A stretch of 7,378 bases of DNA from JBFEYJ01 sp041546305 (lineage in GTDB: Bacteria; Pseudomonadota; Gammaproteobacteria; Thiohalomonadales; Thiohalomonadaceae), in the NCBI GenBank assembly GCA_041546305.1, contig JBFEWO010000140.1, forward strand, positions 1 through 7,378, written 5' to 3'. Both the position numbers and the translations under genes were made by a program. Below are positions 5,930-7,378 of the stretch, piece after piece. Positions within the stretch are counted from its first letter, which is position 1. The number at the start of each line of letters is the position of its first letter. The notes under the pieces are model-generated. The model did no database searches, had not been told where the DNA came from, and saw nothing but the letters and a program-made list of their open reading frames with translations.

Positions 5930-6277
5930 TTAGCTGCCTGTAAATAGGTTCATTTTGCTATTAACATACTCCATTATTTCATCATATTTAAACTCATCTA
6001 TTTTTCCAGAAACAACATAGCAATAGAGGTATGAGGAAACAAAATGGAACTTGTATTGGTTTTTTGAGTTTTCATCATGTGACCAGTCTTCCTTTACTTG
6101 ACGATCATTGGCCACAATCATTTCCTGAATTAGTGACTCATTATTGGTTTTTTCCCTTTCCGAATAAATGATTGGCGCTAACATGTAGAGGTTTTGCAAA
6201 GGAACCTCGCCACCTTTTGAGATATCAAGTGCTTTAGAAAGAGATTCTTTTACTTCGTTAAGCCATTTATCCATCAT
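5930..6277 (-). CDS. Cassette-encoded hypothetical protein, 115 aa
   Basis: A small acidic protein I do not recognise. It starts with a double ATG (MMDKWLNEVKESLSKALDI), either of which could be used, about 20 bases inside the cassette start. There is no clear Shine-Dalgarno. The sequence looks mostly helical, with an amphipathic N-terminal helix (3-19), a hydrophobic patch LQNLYMLAPIIYSE at 28-40, and an aromatic segment FHFVSSYLYCYVVSG at 77-91 that is more likely a buried helix than a membrane span. No signal peptide or known catalytic motif is visible. The gene stops 14 bases before its attC core, the compact arrangement normal for cassettes. Its AT-rich composition differs sharply from lipA and neighbouring genes, consistent with transfer. 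Confidence is high that it is a gene and nil for function. Confidence 0.75.
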   Translation of the reverse strand: MMDKWLNEVKESLSKALDISKGGEVPLQNLYMLAPIIYSEREKTNNESLIQEMIVANDRQVKEDWSHDENSKNQYKFHFVSSYLYCYVVSGKIDEFKYDEIMEYVNSKMNLFTGS

Positions 6278-6296
6278 GTATGCCCGTACTTATTGC

Positions 6297-6401
6297 GCAT
6301 AACGTTTCAGCTCAGCCGACCACCGTAGTGGTGCTTTGCATGTGCTACACAGCACATGCAAAGTGCCGCGGAGGTTGGTCGGCTGGAGCGCCTTGTTAGC
6401 T
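6297..6401 (-). repeat. Intact attC site (59-base element), 105 bp
   Basis: Read on the minus strand, the site has R'' core AGCTAAC (6401-6395), then AAGGCGCTCC, AGCCGACC, a central region, GGTCGGCT, GAGCTGAAAC, and R' core GTTATGC (6303-6297). AGCCGACC and GGTCGGCT are exact complements, forming the inner stem arms. The variable apical structure contains a perfect 13-bp palindromic stem, CTTTGCATGTGCT (6334-6346) with AGCACATGCAAAG (6351-6363), around a four-base loop. This is the folded single-strand substrate architecture used by integron integrases. It separates the two minus-strand cassettes. Confidence 0.88.
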
Positions 6402-7326
6402 GTTCTTTCATAATGCGTCCATTGACGTTTGTTTTAAACGAGGGTGATGTTCGTAAATCTCAATTACCTCGTAACTCCTGTTACTATAAATACCAGTATC
6501 TTCGTCTTTTACTTGTTTTATTTGTAATTTAACTTCAAGACTATCCCCTGGCGCTATTGTTATGTCGTGAGCAAAAAAGTCTTTATAGAAGTTATTGTCG
6601 GTGATTGGGGCGGATATTTTGAAGCCTCTCCACATAAACTCCCATTTACGCCTGCCACGCTCTAAAATTGCTTTTAATATCTGCAGCTCCACAATTTCTG
6701 TAACAATACGGACGCCGTCTTCTTCTATAATTACTCCAGAAGCTGATATGATTGCGCTGCGAGGTATGATTACTTCTGGTTTAGGATCATCGATATTTTT
6801 CACAAAACCAAGCCCCTCAATTTTAGGGTCTTTCTCTATGGCCTGAAATGTCTTATCGATTGATTGAGTGAATTTTGGGTTTCTTTCTGCCTCACGAGTA
6901 GCATCATATACATTCCGGGGAACAATAATCCTTTCTTCACCCTTCTCGATTATAACCTCATCAGTATGTATTTCTACTTTCACATTATCATCTACTGCCA
7001 AGGTTCTCTCGTAGATATAATTAGCGATCACACCAATTATGACTCCAGCCACTAACTGAGAAGTAAATAAGTTTTTTCCTTCTTTATAAATGGCAGATAT
7101 CTTTGCCCTAAAACTACCAGCGCCAAGTGCCTCTACTATTATTTCTACTTCATATCCGGCATTTATTGTTGTATTTGCTGCTTTTGCTGCATCGGCAATA
7201 GCCACTAACGTTGACGCTAGCGTATAAGCATTGATTTTTTTATTTTCAGTTTCAAAATGAAGGACTATAGAATCCTCGAAACTTGAAATATCCACTACTT
7301 TCATACAATCCCTTTTATACAGCTAA
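6303..7326 (-). mobile_element. Complete integron gene cassette, 1,024 bp, carrying the 298-aa ORF
   Basis: The cassette runs from T7326 (in GTTAGCT, minus 7327-7321) to G6303 (first base of GTTATGC). Its starting core GTTAGCT exactly complements the R'' core AGCTAAC of its own attC at 6401-6395. One gene fills nearly all of it, starting 22 bases in and ending seven bases before the attC. It carries no obvious promoter of its own, so expression probably depends on readthrough from upstream of 7378. Confidence 0.85.
6408..7304 (-). CDS. Cassette-encoded hypothetical protein with a probable membrane segment, 298 aa
   Basis: I do not recognise a named family. Three parts can be seen. Residues 1-75 read as an alpha/beta domain: strand (SIVLHFET), helix (AYTLASTLVAIADAAKAAN), strand-turn-strand (YEVEIIVEALGAGSFRAKISA). 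Residues 80-98 (FTSQLVAGVIIGVIANYIY) form a single hydrophobic stretch with a GxxxG, likely a membrane helix or oligomerising segment. Residues 105-298 are a strand-rich region with charged linkers, including VKVEIHTDEVIIEKGEERI, the block KWEFMWRGFKISAPITD at 220-236, and GDSLEVKLQI at 253-262. There is no signal peptide, and no nuclease, protease or nucleotide-binding motif. A Shine-Dalgarno AAGGGA precedes the ATG by four bases. The N-terminal fold plus hydrophobic segment loosely recalls small signalling-adaptor or membrane-effector proteins of bacterial conflict systems, but this is speculation. The gene is AT-rich against GC-rich neighbours. Confidence 0.8.
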   Translation of the reverse strand: MKVVDISSFEDSIVLHFETENKKINAYTLASTLVAIADAAKAANTTINAGYEVEIIVEALGAGSFRAKISAIYKEGKNLFTSQLVAGVIIGVIANYIYERTLAVDDNVKVEIHTDEVIIEKGEERIIVPRNVYDATREAERNPKFTQSIDKTFQAIEKDPKIEGLGFVKNIDDPKPEVIIPRSAIISASGVIIEEDGVRIVTEIVELQILKAILERGRRKWEFMWRGFKISAPITDNNFYKDFFAHDITIAPGDSLEVKLQIKQVKDEDTGIYSNRSYEVIEIYEHHPRLKQTSMDAL

Positions 7327-7378
7327 CGAGCCTGTAGAAAAACCTGTTTAAGAAACAAATCTCGACCTGGTGTTTTCC
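7320..7378 (-). repeat. Core and partial arm of an upstream attC or attI site, cut by the window edge
   Basis: GTTAGCT (minus 7327-7321) is a recombination core that begins the 298-aa cassette. The 51 bases on its far side contain no recognisable complement of the inner stem seen in the other two sites. They may be the right arm of a different attC, or the attI site of the integron if this is the first cassette. The edge of the window prevents a decision. No gene was seen here. Confidence 0.55.

Larger units (their letters stand above)
5845..6302 (-). mobile_element. Integron gene cassette, 3' end truncated, carrying the 115-aa ORF
   Basis: The cassette starts at T6302 just after the cleavage point in GTTATGC (minus 6303-6297), contains one small gene that fills it, and ends inside its own broken attC. 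The starting core GTTATGC is the exact complement of the R'' core GCATAAC (minus 5915-5909) of that attC, the signature of a cassette that was once circular. 458 bp remain. Confidence 0.8.

Noticed and set aside
6334..6363. Perfect 13-bp palindrome considered as a terminator or IS end
   Set aside because: It is the apical stem of the attC site, has no T tract, and is flanked by matching attC arms.
7313..7318. TATAAA as a -10 box for the 298-aa cassette gene
   Set aside because: The only element 17 bases upstream is TTTTTC, and the start would fall almost on the ATG. It overlaps the Shine-Dalgarno region and is likely incidental.

Overview
The window looks like a piece of a gammaproteobacterial chromosome. 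About 5.7 kb of GC-rich housekeeping and regulatory genes on the plus strand run into about 1.5 kb of AT-rich accessory DNA, which reads as the tail of an integron gene-cassette array on the minus strand. LipB/LipA, a GAF/HD-GYP protein, a NasT-like ANTAR regulator behind a sigma-54-type promoter, and a rhodanese/metallo-beta-lactamase sulfur enzyme suggest a Pseudomonadota lineage, perhaps a sulfur-oxidising gammaproteobacterium. That placement is inference only, because no rRNA or other taxonomic marker is present.

Region by region: (1) 1-345 is the 3' part of lipB (octanoyltransferase). After a 220-bp gap with a small heptamer repeat comes lipA (lipoyl synthase, 566-1528). Together they make protein-bound lipoate. 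(2) 1737-3353 encodes a cytoplasmic GAF plus HD-GYP protein, a probable cyclic-di-GMP phosphodiesterase, with a long helical insertion inside the catalytic domain. (3) 3354-3620 is a regulatory region. It holds a consensus sigma-54 promoter, a short leader with hairpins and a terminator-like stem-loop, just upstream of an ANTAR-domain RNA-binding antiterminator (3621-4220). (4) 4513-5712 encodes a rhodanese-MBL fusion, a probable persulfide/sulfane-sulfur enzyme, with a strong RBS that sets the start.

(5) 5813-7378 is mobile DNA. An IS3-family-like terminal repeat (outer end at 5844) abuts, with no gap, the surviving half of an attC site. The array then continues on the minus strand with a truncated cassette encoding a 115-aa protein, an intact 105-bp attC (6297-6401), a complete 1,024-bp cassette encoding a 298-aa protein with a probable membrane segment, and the core of a further attC or attI site at 7321-7327. 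In both cassettes the core at the start exactly complements the R'' core of that cassette's own attC, as expected of circularising integron cassettes. The integrase gene is not in the window and would be expected beyond 7378. Neither cassette protein can be assigned a function from sequence alone. They are the most likely place for undescribed biology here.
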